Below, one piece after another: positions 26,076 to 38,500 of a DNA stretch of 64,000 nucleotides. The notes under the pieces were generated by a model. That model made no database searches and was not told the origin of the DNA. It saw nothing but the letters and a program-made list of their open reading frames with translations. This DNA comes from Eumeta japonica (lineage: Eukaryota > Arthropoda > Insecta > Lepidoptera > Psychidae), in assembly GCA_005406025.1 (NCBI GenBank), contig BGZK01000998.1:166872-230871 (forward strand). The letters run 5' to 3'. Made by a program: the position numbers and the translations under genes. The stretch's first letter is position 1. Each line of letters opens with the position of its first letter.

Positions 26076-29000
26076 CTGCCCTCAATTGGCAAAAAACAGA
26101 TACGTAAAACTCAGCGTTAACCATGTTTTGTTTTTGAAATGGGTTCATGGAATTAACCCCATCCAAGAAGGAAAGGTAACAGTCAATTTTTACCCACGCT
26201 TATTGCTTGCTTCAATTTGCTAATATTATCTTCGAATGGTCTCGAATTTAATGACAGGTGATGCGTCGGTGTTTTAGAAATAGTCGCCAGGAGCCATATT
26301 TTCCTCAGCGATCGCAGTTGAAAGACAACCTTCGCGTATCACATCGTAGACACAAACATGATCACTTAAATTCTGTACACCGACACGTTACAGTACTCGG
26401 ATAAGCTGCACGCTAGCTTTACAAAAGCTGCAGTTTTGAAGCGAAAGAAAATGTCGCGTCGAGTCGCGTCGTCGACTTAAAATATTCTCGCGTGAATTCC
26501 GATTTCGCTACGAAAGAAGAACTTCAATTTGTGACAAATTGACAAGCGATTTATCGACATAGAATGCTGTTTTTAAAAATGTAGATGAATAATCGATAAA
26601 AAAAATAATTATGTGAATGATAAACCCAGCTGCGTAAGAGTGAACTAAATAGATGAAGACAAGATGACGTAAAAAATCATCCATTCAAATATTTGCAGTC
26701 GGAAGTATACAAGAGAAGACAGACGCAACAGGTGAGGAAAATATGAACCTGTGGCCTCTGATTGCAAATATTTATCATATTTGATTGCATTATTATTTAC
26801 ATCCACCTGTTTCCATCCTTTTAGTACACTTTTAGACAGTTGAGTTTATTATTTTTTTATTATTTTTATCATTATACAATATTAATATATAGTTTAATCG
26901 ACGTCAGCGACAAAGTTATAAGGATCAATAATTTAATATAACATATTTATCTATAACACGACGCATCCACTGCTCACGGTTGAGAGGCACCACAATGTGC
27001 TATTCTTCCTCATTATTGCACCAAGTAACTATCGTTGGATGACTTTATTAACGTTTGGTAAGAAAAAAAGTACGCATAAAGTTTCAAACCAGTGACGTAA
27101 ATCCGTATCGGTCGAAATAAGTTTAACTGAAAACAAACGCATATGAAACGAAACCACTTTATATAGAGAAGCCGTGTCAAACTCCAATGTGGAGGAAGCG
27201 CCAGGAGGTAAACTGTTGCTCTATATACAGCAACGCCGGCGCAGCCGCAAACGGGGCGGAGGTCATGTTTTAGCATTTATGTAAATGTTCTCAAGTGAGT
27301 CTGTGAATATCAAATTAAATATTAATTCTGAAAACTGAAACCCGACTAACTGCATCCCAAAACTTCAAAGCCGTCTTCGACACACCTGCAGGGTAGTTCT
27401 GCCTTCGAGCAGCCGAACGAAATTAGTGGGCTCGCTAAACTTCGGCGCGACGTACGAAAACTTACCGTGAATATTCCAGTCTGAAGCTTTCAGACTTAAG
27501 TTGATAAGCTTCGGTCGTTTCGCTTTTAACGTAGACGTCTTTTGAGAGTTTCGTAACGAAATTAGAAAAATGAACGCTTGAAAGATCGCTTTGTTTCGCA
27601 TCCGTCTTCCTCTTCGAGCCTATTCCTCGAGAACTCTTTAAAGTGACGATTTGAAAGATATTAATTTTATATATTATTAAGCTTTCTAGCACATGCGTCT
27701 CTCAAAACGTGCCAAATTCGATTTATTTTCCAACAATGCATATATGAAATGTTTTAAATGCGTTGTCTCTCATAGATACTGCCACGGATGTTGTAGTAGC
27801 CGAGGCGAAGAAAATAAATATTTTATTTTTATAATTGTATGACTAGATACATAAATATATTATATAAAAGTTACATATTTAATAAATACCTCGTGTCAAA
27901 TCAAAAAAACACTTTCGGATAGTTATGGTGTCTGTTACCTTAAAAGTAAAATACTCGTTCATAATTTACACTAAACATATATTTCTGCGGCATTTCGTAA
28001 ATATTTTTGGTATGTGCAATTATTGGTAAACAACTAAACCTATCCGAGGATTACAAAGAAGTTCAAGTTTCAATTTCTAACATACTTTTTCTTTGTTTCT
28101 ATCAAATAACCTAAACGAGCATCATAATTTTAATCATGGATTGAAAATAAGATCGGAGCGAGAATACATAGCTGTAATTAAAATTAAATAGAATTTTTTT
28201 TCTATACTCTTACTCAGGGTGTCTGAACTTGTAATACAATAAAATACGTTAATACATTTATACATAAAAGATTTGTATCATATTTTAAACACATGTACAA
28301 AAATAAATAAAAAAAATAGGCCATGTTGTAAAATTTTAAGGATCGGTTTCCTGCGAGAGGCAGTTGTAGGTCCACGTCTAGTGCATTTTTATTGCGCGAC
28401 CCGTGACCCGTTTATTCGTAACTAAACCTTAATAGCCCTATAAAGGGTCAGATTTAAGATGGCCGCACATGAATGCTCGCCGAAATGGCCCCTCTCTAAC
28501 CTCCCTTCAAAGTTATCGTATATCCTCATGTTTATACACATATTATTACAGTTTTTCATCTACATAGGTAGCCGTTTTTTACACATATCGTTTAGTGTCT
28601 ATAGGATCGTTGGCACACTACATTTAAATAGGGATAACTTAAAAAATAATGTCGGTTATCTGAGAATACAGAGCTTCGTCAAAAACTAAATTTTACTCAA
28701 TATGGGTAGTGATATTCAATATTGAAACCTTAAAAGTAGGTTATTTTTCCCATATATTAACGAATCCATGTCGAACTATTAGTCTAGTAAAGAAAACCAT
28801 ACCTAAACATGTTAGTAATTAAGTGCATTTTTTGAAGTGAAGACTTGAGCACTTTAGACGATTTTCGAATGCGTAATATCTTATGAATTTGCGTCATTCG
28901 ACATGCTAATGTTGTATATGCGAAAATTAAAATTTTAATTCACATTATTTAATTAAACATTATTATTGTTGTGTTTAAATTAAAACCTTAGACTTTTCAA

Positions 29001-30639
29001 CAATTTTTTTCTGTTATTTCATATTCACTGGACTTGCACAACCCATCATACGTTTAAATTTGTAAATTAAGCATATAAAAAATTTATATATTCATTGTTC
29101 GGTGTGCCGTTGGATATGAAAACCAAACCTATATTAATGATTGTAATTTACAAATTATGTTATTTTATTTTTTAATATTACAACTAAATTTAAAATCCCA
29201 AAGAAAATAACACAGTTATATTACAACTTTAAGTTTTCATTTAGTAACATTCGCATTAAACACTAAACATAAGGTTTAAATCAAATCACAATTATATAAT
29301 ATATCAAGGGAACATATCAAATAATTTATCGAGTGCGCCCGCGCCCGGCCTGAATTATGGCCGGCATTAAGGACGAGCTTCATTCAAATTCATGGTTTCG
29401 CCCGGCCGGGATGTATCACCCTAACTTCTGTCCTGCGCGGCACGAGTATTATATTCAGTTTTGATCGGGATTCTCACTCGACTATGGCATTTCGTAAACT
29501 GTAGCCTGATGGGAGAATTGTGAAAATACTACATAATTACAATTTAAATATTAAATTTTAATTAAATTATTCCTACGTTTTGTGTGGGTCTTTTGTTGAG
29601 GATTTCGTTTTTAGGTTAAGCATATCTTTATTTCTATATATTAAATTCTTTTCTGCTCATTGATGATCAAAATACACCTATAGATTGTGCAGTACTTCGA
29701 TATGACTATTTTTTTCAATTTAATTGAACATTATTAAAAAACAATAAACGCACAATTGATAGTAATGTTTCTTTAATATTAAGATGAAATAGCGTTGTTG
29801 TTAAGACGCCAATTAAAAAAATACTCAGAACAATAACAGCTTATAACATCAGAAATGTAACATGTCGGGTAGCTGTGTTCATCGCATGTCTACTTAACGT
29901 GGTTATTAGGTATTCGGAAAAAATGTAAAAGTCGAAGTAGCACTGAAAAAAAAAAAATTATGAAGCTGTAAATTTTATAAGGAGATGCAGAGAAGCTTTT
30001 AGGCGATCAAAGCAATTTTTTTAATAGATGTAAATTGTTAATTTTTAGTTTTCCTGTAAAAGTTCTTTTGTTGGCCCACAGTGTATTATTTTCCAGATAT
30101 ATTAAGATTAATCAGCCTTAGAAATGTCACAATAAGCATTTCCCTTTTTTGTTTAATCCAAACCAGAACTATAAAATTTTCACCTCTGTACCTTAAAAAA
30201 TTGATTTTTGGGAACAGTAACTTATTAAGTACTACTTTTTTTATTTCCTTGAAAGCTTAAAGTGTCCCGCAAATTTTTAAGTTTTCCAGAAACTACGAGA
30301 CCATTTCTGTAAGTTTATAATTTAAAGTCGAAAATCCTAGTCGGACTTGCTGTAGAAAAAAAATCTTTTTTGTTCAACATTTTATTTATTTACATAAAAA
30401 TTGTGTAGCTGATTATTTGATGTTTCAAAAAACTCATAAGAAATCGATTGCAGAAAATAAATGCAAAAAGACCCATCCAAAAAACAATATAATAAAAATT
30501 TAAACCGACCGGGCTGCCAGTCCTCGAAAAATATGAAAGAATCCATAACCCGGGCACTATAAAAAATCGGGCAATATACATGTTACTTTCGGATACCCTT
30601 GCATGAGTGGAATTAAATTTTTTTGTTTAGTCTCCATAA

Positions 30640-30900
30640 CTCCTGCCATCCATTATAAACGACGGCTATGCGTTAGCGCATTGACGAGGGGCGTTTCTGA
30701 TACCAGATAATTATATCGCCAGATTTTGCAAATTTAATGGTCGCCATTTTAAGGGTTTCGTAGCCAAAACGGCAAAAAACGGAACTCGGAACGTCGTGTA
30801 CGTCCGTCAGTCCGCATGTCATAAACATTTTCTTAAAGAGTTACAGATGCATATAGTTGAAATTCGGAGTATAGATGTCTTGTAGTAGAGCCACCCGAAA
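30640..30900 (+). repeat. 'gggttccgta' dispersed repeat, 5' part
   Basis: The segment 'agggtttcgtagccaaaa' + 'cggcaaaaaacggaac', followed by 'gtacgtccgtcagtccgc' and 'ttgaaattcggagtatagat', fits the 5' end of a repeat family that I recall as very common in moths and butterflies. It has no coding capacity. Further pieces occur at 32.6-33.4, 38.2-38.5 and 41.2-41.5 kb. Confidence 0.6.
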
Positions 30901-30929
30901 CAGATTAAGGATTTACGACTTATAAGTAT

Positions 30930-32200
30930 TATAACATTCTTATCTAAAATAGTTGAAAAGGCGGCTTGTATACAACTCACTTCATATTTAGAAAATTACA
31001 GAATTCTGAAATTATAAACAATCCGATTTCAGAAAAGGTCACAACACTGCAACGGCCTTAATTGACGTAGCGGACAACATTTAACTACAAAGGATATGGG
31101 CAAGGGAACAATCTTGACATTGTTAGATTTCTCGAGAGCTTTTGTAATATTCACAATATATCTCTTATTTTATCAAAATTTATTTTTTATGGTTTTGATA
31201 ACTCCGTGACAAGATGGTTTGCTAGTTATCTCAGTGGTTGCTCGCAATTAATTGAAGTTCATAATATTGATGGCTCAGTCGCTTTTTCACCTGCCAAGCC
31301 TTTGACTCGCGTAGTTCCTCAAGGTTCCATTTCTGGACCGATACCTTTTGTTTTATATAGTGCGGATATCATGCATAGTATTGAACATTTTGTAAATATC
31401 ATTTATATGCCGACGATTCACAGCTTTATCTTGTCAACCTAACAAAACTTCTTTAGCCTTAAATGATATAAATCGAGATTAAAAACAGATAGCCAGTTGG
31501 TGTGAAATGAGCAGCTTAGTTTTAAATTTTCTCATTTCCGTTTCAAATACTCAAGTGAATAAAATGAATTGCTTTAATCCCACTATACAGCTGTTAGGCT
31601 TTCCGATTGAGAAAGTTTCCAAAACTCGAAACTAAGGTCTACAGATAGACGGAGTGCTCAATTTTAAAAACCATGTAGTCAAAATTTCTCATGACTGCTT
31701 GTACAGGCTATCTGTATTATATGGTATGCGCGATTACCTAAACACTGATCTTAGAATTCATGTATGTAATTCCCCCGTTCTCACTAAATTAAATTATGTT
31801 GACACAGCATTTGGAGAATGTCTTCTTGCTCGTTCTAAAAAACTTCTGCAACGTATACAAAATGCATGTGTTCACTATTGTTACCCGATTCCTCGACGAG
31901 CTCATACATTATCCTATATCAATAAAAATAGTATAACGAACATATCATCACGTCGTAGTCTACATTTTTCTACCCTTCTTTTTGAAATTATAAAAAATCA
32001 AGTACCTCGAACATTTATGTAAAAAACTCTGTTTTTCTGGTCACCAAATTCGTTTTGCTACTCGTTTGATATGTCCACGTTTTGAAATGACCGCATTTCG
32101 TGATAGTCTCCGTTAACTATTACAAATTGAAGCTCTAACTTCTCTTTCAAAAAGTTCCTAAAGGCTTATTTATTACGTGTACAAAGAAGTTTTATATAAA
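30930..32200 (+). mobile_element. CR1/jockey-like LINE reverse transcriptase, broken
   Basis: The translated pieces in order follow a non-LTR RT. First comes 'SKIVEKAAC.QLTSYLE', then a frame-shifted 'FRKGHNTATALIDVADN', then 'LTLLDFSRAF' (the motif-A region). 'FYGFDNSVTRWFASYLSG' and 'VPQGSISGPIPF' follow, then the catalytic YADD at 31,406-31,417 ('YADDSQLYLV') in a different frame. A clean 122-aa C-terminal frame at 31,654-32,022 ('FGECLLARSKKLLQRIQNAC') covers the thumb region. Several frameshifts and stops make it non-functional. It is truncated at the 5' end, with no endonuclease domain seen. The sequence stays recognisable to about 32,195 ('FKKF..AYLLRVQR'-like end). The clade call rests on the thumb-region wording and is moderate. 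Confidence 0.85.
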
Positions 32201-32644
32201 AGGTCGTTCTGAAATGAGACTATCTACAATATGATTCCTTCATTGTTCATGTAGTTCTGTTATTTATAGATAAGCGTAAGACCACATCTTATTCAGCCGC
32301 ATATACGTAATTGTATATTTCAGGCAACACTAATATTTCGAAGATTTCATTTTGTGATCGTATATGATTGTTTTGTCTTGATGCCAGCGATGCTACTCGA
32401 TTGCCACTGCGCACGATCTAGGTGTCACGGAAGATCAGCGTTGCTATTAAAACCACTACACAATTTACATACACCATTTACGCCACTACTACAATTTATG
32501 CTGAGTGACAGCTTTTTTTGATAATTGCATTATATTGTTGTAATAATTAAACTTAATGTATTAACATTTATGTATATGTACATCAGAATAAAATATTCCT
32601 TCTTTCTTTCTTGTATAAGCTTCTGCTTAGTTTGGTAGTTAAAT
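32201..32644. other. Spacer
   Basis: AT-rich sequence after the LINE 3' end. Nothing recognised. Confidence 0.4.
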
Positions 32645-33425
32645 AACAAAAATAAATATTTCTAGGGGGAGCACTCTATCCATATAACAGAAACTGAAAA
32701 AAAGTATTTTAGCAAACATCAACGTATGCAGTTATTTCGGTAGTTCTCTTAAAAACACCATAAGGTTTCTAAGCATTTTTTTTTTGAATACGTGAAGATT
32801 TTTGAAAATAATCGCTCTGAAAGTTATATAAATTTTATCCGCCTCCATTTTCTTTTAAACCGTATGTCCAAAAGATATGAAAAAACTACTAAGTTAATCC
32901 TTAATTAATTCATTTAATGAAAAATATTTTCAGCGTGGTTGGATATACCGTTTTTGAATTATTACCGAAAAACTGCGGTTCTCGACTAAAAGATGTAAGT
33001 GCCATGAAAATACGCTCTTTTGCTGGTACACTTTTTCATGTCGTATTTTTATATTTTTAAACAGTAGTAGGTAAATATTTTATCGTGTATTAACACATTT
33101 AAAATTTAATACATAATTATGTATTTAGGTAAATACATTAAAATAGTAATGCTTTACATTATAGTCATTTAATAATAATAAAATATACTTAATGTAAACT
33201 TTATATATAATATTATCCAATAATCATTTATCAAAACCCATTTATTTCCCCATTTAAATCGAAGAAAAAATGTTAGTATACATCTAACTATCCCAAATTT
33301 CACAATATAAAACTAATACAAAATTTCGTCTGTAGTGTTTTTTTTTTGTGGTAACGGCTACGGAACCTCGCACTGAACACGATCCGACATGCTCTTAGCC
33401 AATTTTCTCGAAGATAATTTTTGCT
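32645..33425 (+). repeat. 'gggttccgta' dispersed repeat, 3' part, probably with an AT-rich insertion
   Basis: 'ttgaaaataatcgctct', 'ttttaaaccgtatgtcc' and 'aaaagatatgaaaaaact' fit the middle of the family. At 33,355-33,410, 'ggctacggaacctcgcactg' followed by 'gatccgacatgctcttagcc' fits its 3' end. About 300 bp of plain AT-rich sequence separates the two blocks. Confidence 0.55.
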
Positions 33426-34784
33426 TTGAAAAAAGAGTTATCTTTAGTTCTTGTTTTTTAAGTGGTCATATGTTATTTAGTTTTATATTGCATGTGCATA
33501 TGTTCGATAAGATTTCTGTGTATATAAAGAATTATATAAATTTAAGGTCATTATTAAATAAATACTTAGTAAAAAATTGTATTATCTAATTTCTGAATAT
33601 TTAGAAGTCAAATATCCAAGGGTCTAGCATAAGCAGTTCGACTTATAACCAAGTTGTTACATTTAATAATTTTGTAATCCTGGTGGTTGCGTTTAATAAA
33701 ATTAGAAAATAGGCAGCCCTAAGTTTCTTGTTCGTTCTATTTAAAAAAAAATTCATACCAATGAAAAAATGTAAACTCAAAAAACATTATGGAATATTTT
33801 AAGTTTTATATAATGACCTACATAATAAATGCATTTTGTATTCGATTTATTATTGACTATGGTTTCATAGTGTTAGTGGCATAATATCATAACCGTAGTC
33901 TTAAAAAAAAATGAAAACATTCTAATATTACCTTTATATTTTAACCTAAGAAGTAAATAATATTCCTTGCAACGGGACGAAGATTCATCATTTGTGATTA
34001 GGTGCAGCGCAAGTTGCCTCCCAACCACAGATCGTTAGTCACAACGAAATTATTGTTAAAAATACTGCAACAATATATTAACAATATTATATATATGAAG
34101 CTCAAAAATATATAATTAAAGGGTATGAATTACCCTTTTTCGGCCTAGAAATGGCATCTATTATTATATGTTACAGTTTAACACTAAACCACATTATTGC
34201 TAAATCAGCACCAACGAATTTAATAGACATATGACTAAACGGTATTCAAGTTTAGCTAGAAATTATGATAACAACATAGCTCGAATCGAAAACTAATATA
34301 GTATTAAGATTTACCTTAAATAATTTTAGGTTTTTCTCTTAAACTTTAATTTTTTTTTCATTTTTTACATTAAATTGTTTTATAGTTTCAGAGGCGATAT
34401 AGATAACTTTTTGAATATCAAATACAAAGCCGGTTCCGCAGACTCGTATAACAGAGCCATAATCAGCAACCCCCAGGGTAATTGTAGGTTGTAAGCAATT
34501 TAAAAAGGGCTCAAAATTTAACTCCTGCACTTTGAGGCGCGGACTGTGGCTTCTATTTTCTTCGAGTCGGTATTGCAACCACAGTCAACGGCCTATTTAT
34601 CTCGAGGAAAGAAGAGCGCCGACTTTTTTGTTGCTGGAAAACGCATCCGAACGGACGAAATACCCGCAATTGACTGAATACAAAGCCAATCGGATTTTCC
34701 ACGTCAGATTGATTTTATGAGATCGTTTAATTCTTTTTTTTATAGCATTTTTGAAAAACGAACGAGCTTGTAGCTACCAGAGAT
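33426..34784. other. AT-rich spacer
   Basis: No gene recognised. The 34,510-34,720 stretch is richer in CpG and carries short open frames on both strands without domains. Confidence 0.45.
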
Positions 34785-34995
34785 AAGATTGTCATCGCCG
34801 CCCACGGACACTCGCAACCCCAGAAGAGTCATCAATGCTTTGCCGGCCCCTTTCGTAGAAATAGAATAGCTTGCGCTGTTGCATTGCGACTAAACGCAAC
34901 AGCGCAAGCTGTTGCTTCACTCTGTATTCTGTGAGAGTGTAGTGTCTCAGGTTCTATCTACACATACCGATGGACGCACTCCACCCGGATTCCTA
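34785..34995 (+). repeat. Dispersed repeat, copy 2, with an internal hairpin
   Basis: This is homologous to 780-1036. It contains a perfect 15-bp inverted repeat: 'agcttgcgctgttgc' at 34,868-34,882 pairs with 34,896-34,910 over a 13-nt loop. The hairpin is absent from copy 1, so it arose in this copy or was lost from the other. Confidence 0.65.
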
Positions 34996-36614
34996 ACCGT
35001 TGAAAACGCACCTACCCCGTGTTATTCAGCTCATGAGCATAAAATTACACGCGACTCGTACAGTTTGTACGGCGTACCCCGCTCGGCGTGGATTAACCGG
35101 AATTAATTTCAACGAGTCATAATTCGTTTAAGATGCGCGTAACTCGCGGCCCGGGGCCCGCGCTGAGCCGACTGACGAGAGAATTAAGGCTGGGAGGGAG
35201 ATTTTGACGTGATTAAGACGGCTACCAAGAATAATTCTCCAAAAAAAAAAGATATCCCTCTATGAGTGAACTCCTCACAATGACGTTAATGGCCGTCCCA
35301 TCCCGGGCCTCAGATTGATTGAAACTTAGGGAGCTCCTTTATAAATAATGCATAGTGTGCCCAATAATTAACAAAGTGACCTTTTTGTAATCAGGCTAAG
35401 TAACTGTTAATTTATTTCTTCCGGCCATAAGTTAGTCTGCTATATATTTAACCTTGAAAAGAAATGGGTCACAACGACGACATATGAGAAATTGTTAAGT
35501 TTTAAATATTTAACTCTCTAAATTGATCCGAGAAAACAACTTATTTACATTTTCTAGTTGTTAAATGTCTTTGCAGCCATGACAATTACAAGTTAAGAGG
35601 TTATTTTTTTATCCAACTCGCCGACGCAATGAAAAGTATAATACGCTCATCAGTCTATGGGACCATCTATAAATTACACAAGATATTTTTAATTGAAAAC
35701 CCCCCTCTTTGTGAAATTTGATTAGGTTTGGATAGCTCCACCTTTCGCACGCGAGATTTTTTCCATACTTTTTAACTAAACGAATATATACTCAACCTGT
35801 TCATATTACCGAACATATTCATAATCTTATACAGATATAAGTATAGTGTAAGAGTTACATAATAATGTATAAATTAATATTATACATTCGCATAGTCTTA
35901 CAGTCGATGTGAAATTTACCACTGACCCTCTATCCTATCCCTCGAATCCCTTTAAATAAGATTAAATGAAGTTTAGTAAACTCCACCTCCCATTTTGAGC
36001 TCGCTTAATTTATAAATGACCCCTATACGTATGTAAGTCCGTCCGTATGTGGCGCTCTACAGCCGAAATGCCATGTACCATATTGATTTTATTGTTTCAT
36101 CAATAACTTTGTCATATCTTCCTAAACTTTGACATTCAAATTGGCCGAATGCGCGAGACGATTCGCTTGTGGAAAATGTGAATTTTAATTGATTAGATTT
36201 ATTTCAAAATGTGTATTTATGATTTTTTTACAATTAAAGATGACGTATTTATAAAGTTTTTACAACTAAAAGTGTAAATGTTGAATTAGTAACAATTTCT
36301 AATTTAATATATCCAAAAATACTAAAACTATGAATCTTTCTTCTTCTCACATTAATTCGCGGTGAAATTAAGCAACATTTTCTCTTGACAACTGCTTAGC
36401 GTTGGTAATTTCAAACTTAAGATTTTTCTTTGGGTTTTTTTTTAACTATGAGTGAGGTCTTGTGTTTCAGACTTTAGGCGCAGTATTTTTGAAGTTAGAA
36501 GGGGAATAATTGAATTTTCTATATTTTTTTTAATTTAATTACTCTGTTGTCGATTTGCAGCACGAACGAATTTTATTTGGGTTAAGCAATTTCTTTGTGG
36601 AATTCCTGTGATTA
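34996..36614. other. Spacer with a CpG-rich, possibly conserved block
   Basis: The stretch at about 35,120-35,460 combines a GC-rich start ('gcggcccggggcccgcgc') with homeodomain-type TAATTA words ('aataattaacaaagtg'). It shows no resemblance to the repeats seen elsewhere. A regulatory element is possible but unproven. The rest is AT-rich with nothing recognised. Confidence 0.4.
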
Positions 36615-36990
36615 CATTCCAACTTCATTATCAGGACCCTAGCCCTAATCGGAGTGATGGGGTTACGTCGTTTCATTACAGCGTTCCTCTGACCAACTTC
36701 CGGCTCCATCGTCACAGACGTGAACATCATTTGGAACCAGAAAATTTGTGAAGATAAATCACACGAACACAAAATCGACGGAGTAACGTCGTTTCATTAC
36801 ACAGTTTCTGGTGCGTGCCGGCTCCATCGTGAGGTTCCTCGAGATGATCTGAAACCAGAGTACTTGTAAAAATACATGAAACGAGTGCAAATTCGACGAG
36901 AATACGTAATATCGTCACAATCTTCCCATGGCCGCCTCCGGTTCCATCGTCAGACCAGCTCGTGACATTAGACACGGATCCAGTTTTCCG
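36615..36990. repeat. Tandem repeat, period about 118-121 bp, three copies
   Basis: 'acgtcgtttcattaca' recurs at 36,665 and 36,786. 'ggctccatcgt' (or 'ggttccatcgt') recurs at 36,702, 36,820 and 36,940. 'ggaaccagaaaatttgt' recurs as 'gaaaccagagtacttgt' 118 bp later. Copies are clearly diverged. The minus strand stays open for 98 and 77 codons across it ('TSWSDDGTGGGHGKIV', 'HLEEPHDGAGTHQK'), so the repeat could come from an old coding transposon. No domain is recognised. Confidence 0.75.
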
Positions 36991-37016
36991 TTCAGGCGAG
37001 AGCATTTTCCAGGGTA

Positions 37017-37195
37017 TTGACATCTCTTGAACAGTGCCAAAAAAATTTAGAAATGCAATTATACTAAAATCGATGCATAATCCCTAAAGAACAAAAAATG
37101 CAATTTTGATTCAATTATAGTCACCCCTTGAACAGCGCTAAAAAATTTAAGAGTGCATTTAAACTGAAATCACCGCTCAGTTCAAGCAATTTTTG
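37017..37195 (+). repeat. Two direct copies of a unit of about 100 bp
   Basis: 'cttgaacagtgccaaaaaaa' at 37,026 and 'cttgaacagcgctaaaaaat' at 37,127 each lead into 'tttaagagtgca/tttagaaatgca' and 'actgaaatc/actaaaatc'. It abuts the 119-bp array, so both may belong to one degenerate element. Confidence 0.65.
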
Positions 37196-38155
37196 ACCCA
37201 GTTACGGATTAAATTGTCGAATGCGATGTTAAAAATAATTCATCGATGGCATTTGCAAAATGAATTGCTACTTTAACGGAGACAAAATCATTTTAGAGAG
37301 CTTTAAAACTTGAATCAGGGTATGTAATTAACACACTATTTGTGTTCAATTAGTGACCAATTGTTATTGCCACTTCAAAAGTTCATATTTAATATTTTAT
37401 TTGTTCAGTTAAACCGCTTCGTTAACAATTTTAGAACCACAGATGGTGATAATATATGATAATATCGCCACATAAGTTAACAAACATTTTATTTATTTTT
37501 TCTACAAGAGAGAATAAAAGAACAGACAAATAGAACTGTCGCCTATCATTTACAACTATTTTATGTGTTTCTTAATCACGATCGTAAGTTTATTGCTTGG
37601 GAGTTTGTTAATGTGTTAAGATATACGATATATCATCGTCCTATATTCAAAAAAAATATCCAAATTTCTATTCACAACCGATGAAGTGGTGAAGAGATCT
37701 TTTGGTGTGAACACTGTTTAAGCACGTTAAGCGATTTTCAAATGGTTAAAATGTAGTGAGTTCGCGACACCGTCATACTACTCAGTGACTTGTTATACAG
37801 TACATGTGAAAACTTCTTTATCTGCGTTGGGTATGATTTTTATATGAATAAAATCTTGTGATCATATGAATGGCGAGTTCGCGTCACCAACATGTAAATG
37901 TTAGCAGCATAAGTGAAAACTCTTTTGCATATGGGAAAACTATATTTTTCATTTTAATTCAATTGCAACATCATTGTTATTTTGTTTATATTAAAATGCT
38001 AACATTATACTATACAGACCTTAATTGACTTCTATTTCAAATTTAATGGGCTAGTGCAACACATCTCGTGTTTCGATTAATAAATAAACCGTATAAAAAT
38101 GTATATAATTGTTGTTCGAAGTTGCGATAGACGTACAAACTAGCCGAATTTTATT
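37196..38155. other. AT-rich spacer
   Basis: No gene. Two loose copies of 'gagttcgcgacaccgtcat / gagttcgcgtcaccaacat' followed by 'gtgaaaac' lie at about 37,760 and 37,878 and may be a short direct duplication. Confidence 0.45.
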
Positions 38156-38500
38156 AGGGTTCTATAGTTAACAAGGAACTCTAGTTGTTTCACTATGTTC
38201 GTCCATCCATCCGTCTATTTTCTGTCTGTCTATCAAAGTCTGTCAAGTCTGTCCGCAATTTAGCTCAGAGGACCATATGTACTAGAAATCTATAATTTAA
38301 CATGGGTATACTTATTAATCGCGTTGACAAAGTGGTAGAATAAAAGCGTGAAAAAAATCTATTTAGTGCACCTCCCCTAAACTTAAAGTGGGGATGATTT
38401 TTTTGGGGACGAGTTTTATCCCATGATGTGGGATATTTTTGGATAGATCTATCAAAAACATTCCAGATATGAGGCGTCTAATTTCAAACACCTCTAAAAT
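38156..38500 (+). repeat. 'gggttccgta' dispersed repeat, 5' part
   Basis: It starts 'agggttctatagttaacaag' + 'gaactct'. It continues with 'gaccatatgtactagaaatc', 'ttaacatgggtatactt', 'gttgacaaagtgg', 'taaagtggggatgattttt' and 'gatgtgggatatttttgga'. The same blocks recur at 41,215-41,480. Confidence 0.75.

Larger units (their letters stand above)
24276..30639. other. Long spacer: hexamer-derived patches and CpG-rich islands
   Basis: No gene is supported. Degenerate GATTCC-type hexamer runs occur at about 24,832-24,900 and 25,885-26,075. CpG-rich islands stand out at about 25,500-25,640, 26,240-26,560, 27,180-27,650 and 29,330-29,470. Open frames on the minus strand near 27,013-27,692 have no recognised domain. 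A consensus 5' splice site on that strand (near 27,466, 'ggtaagt') is not enough to call an exon. Confidence 0.45.

Noticed and set aside
27365..27692. Exon on the minus strand with a consensus donor near 27,466
   Set aside because: One good 'ggtaagt' match is expected by chance in a window of this size. The peptide has no domain and no acceptor partner was found.
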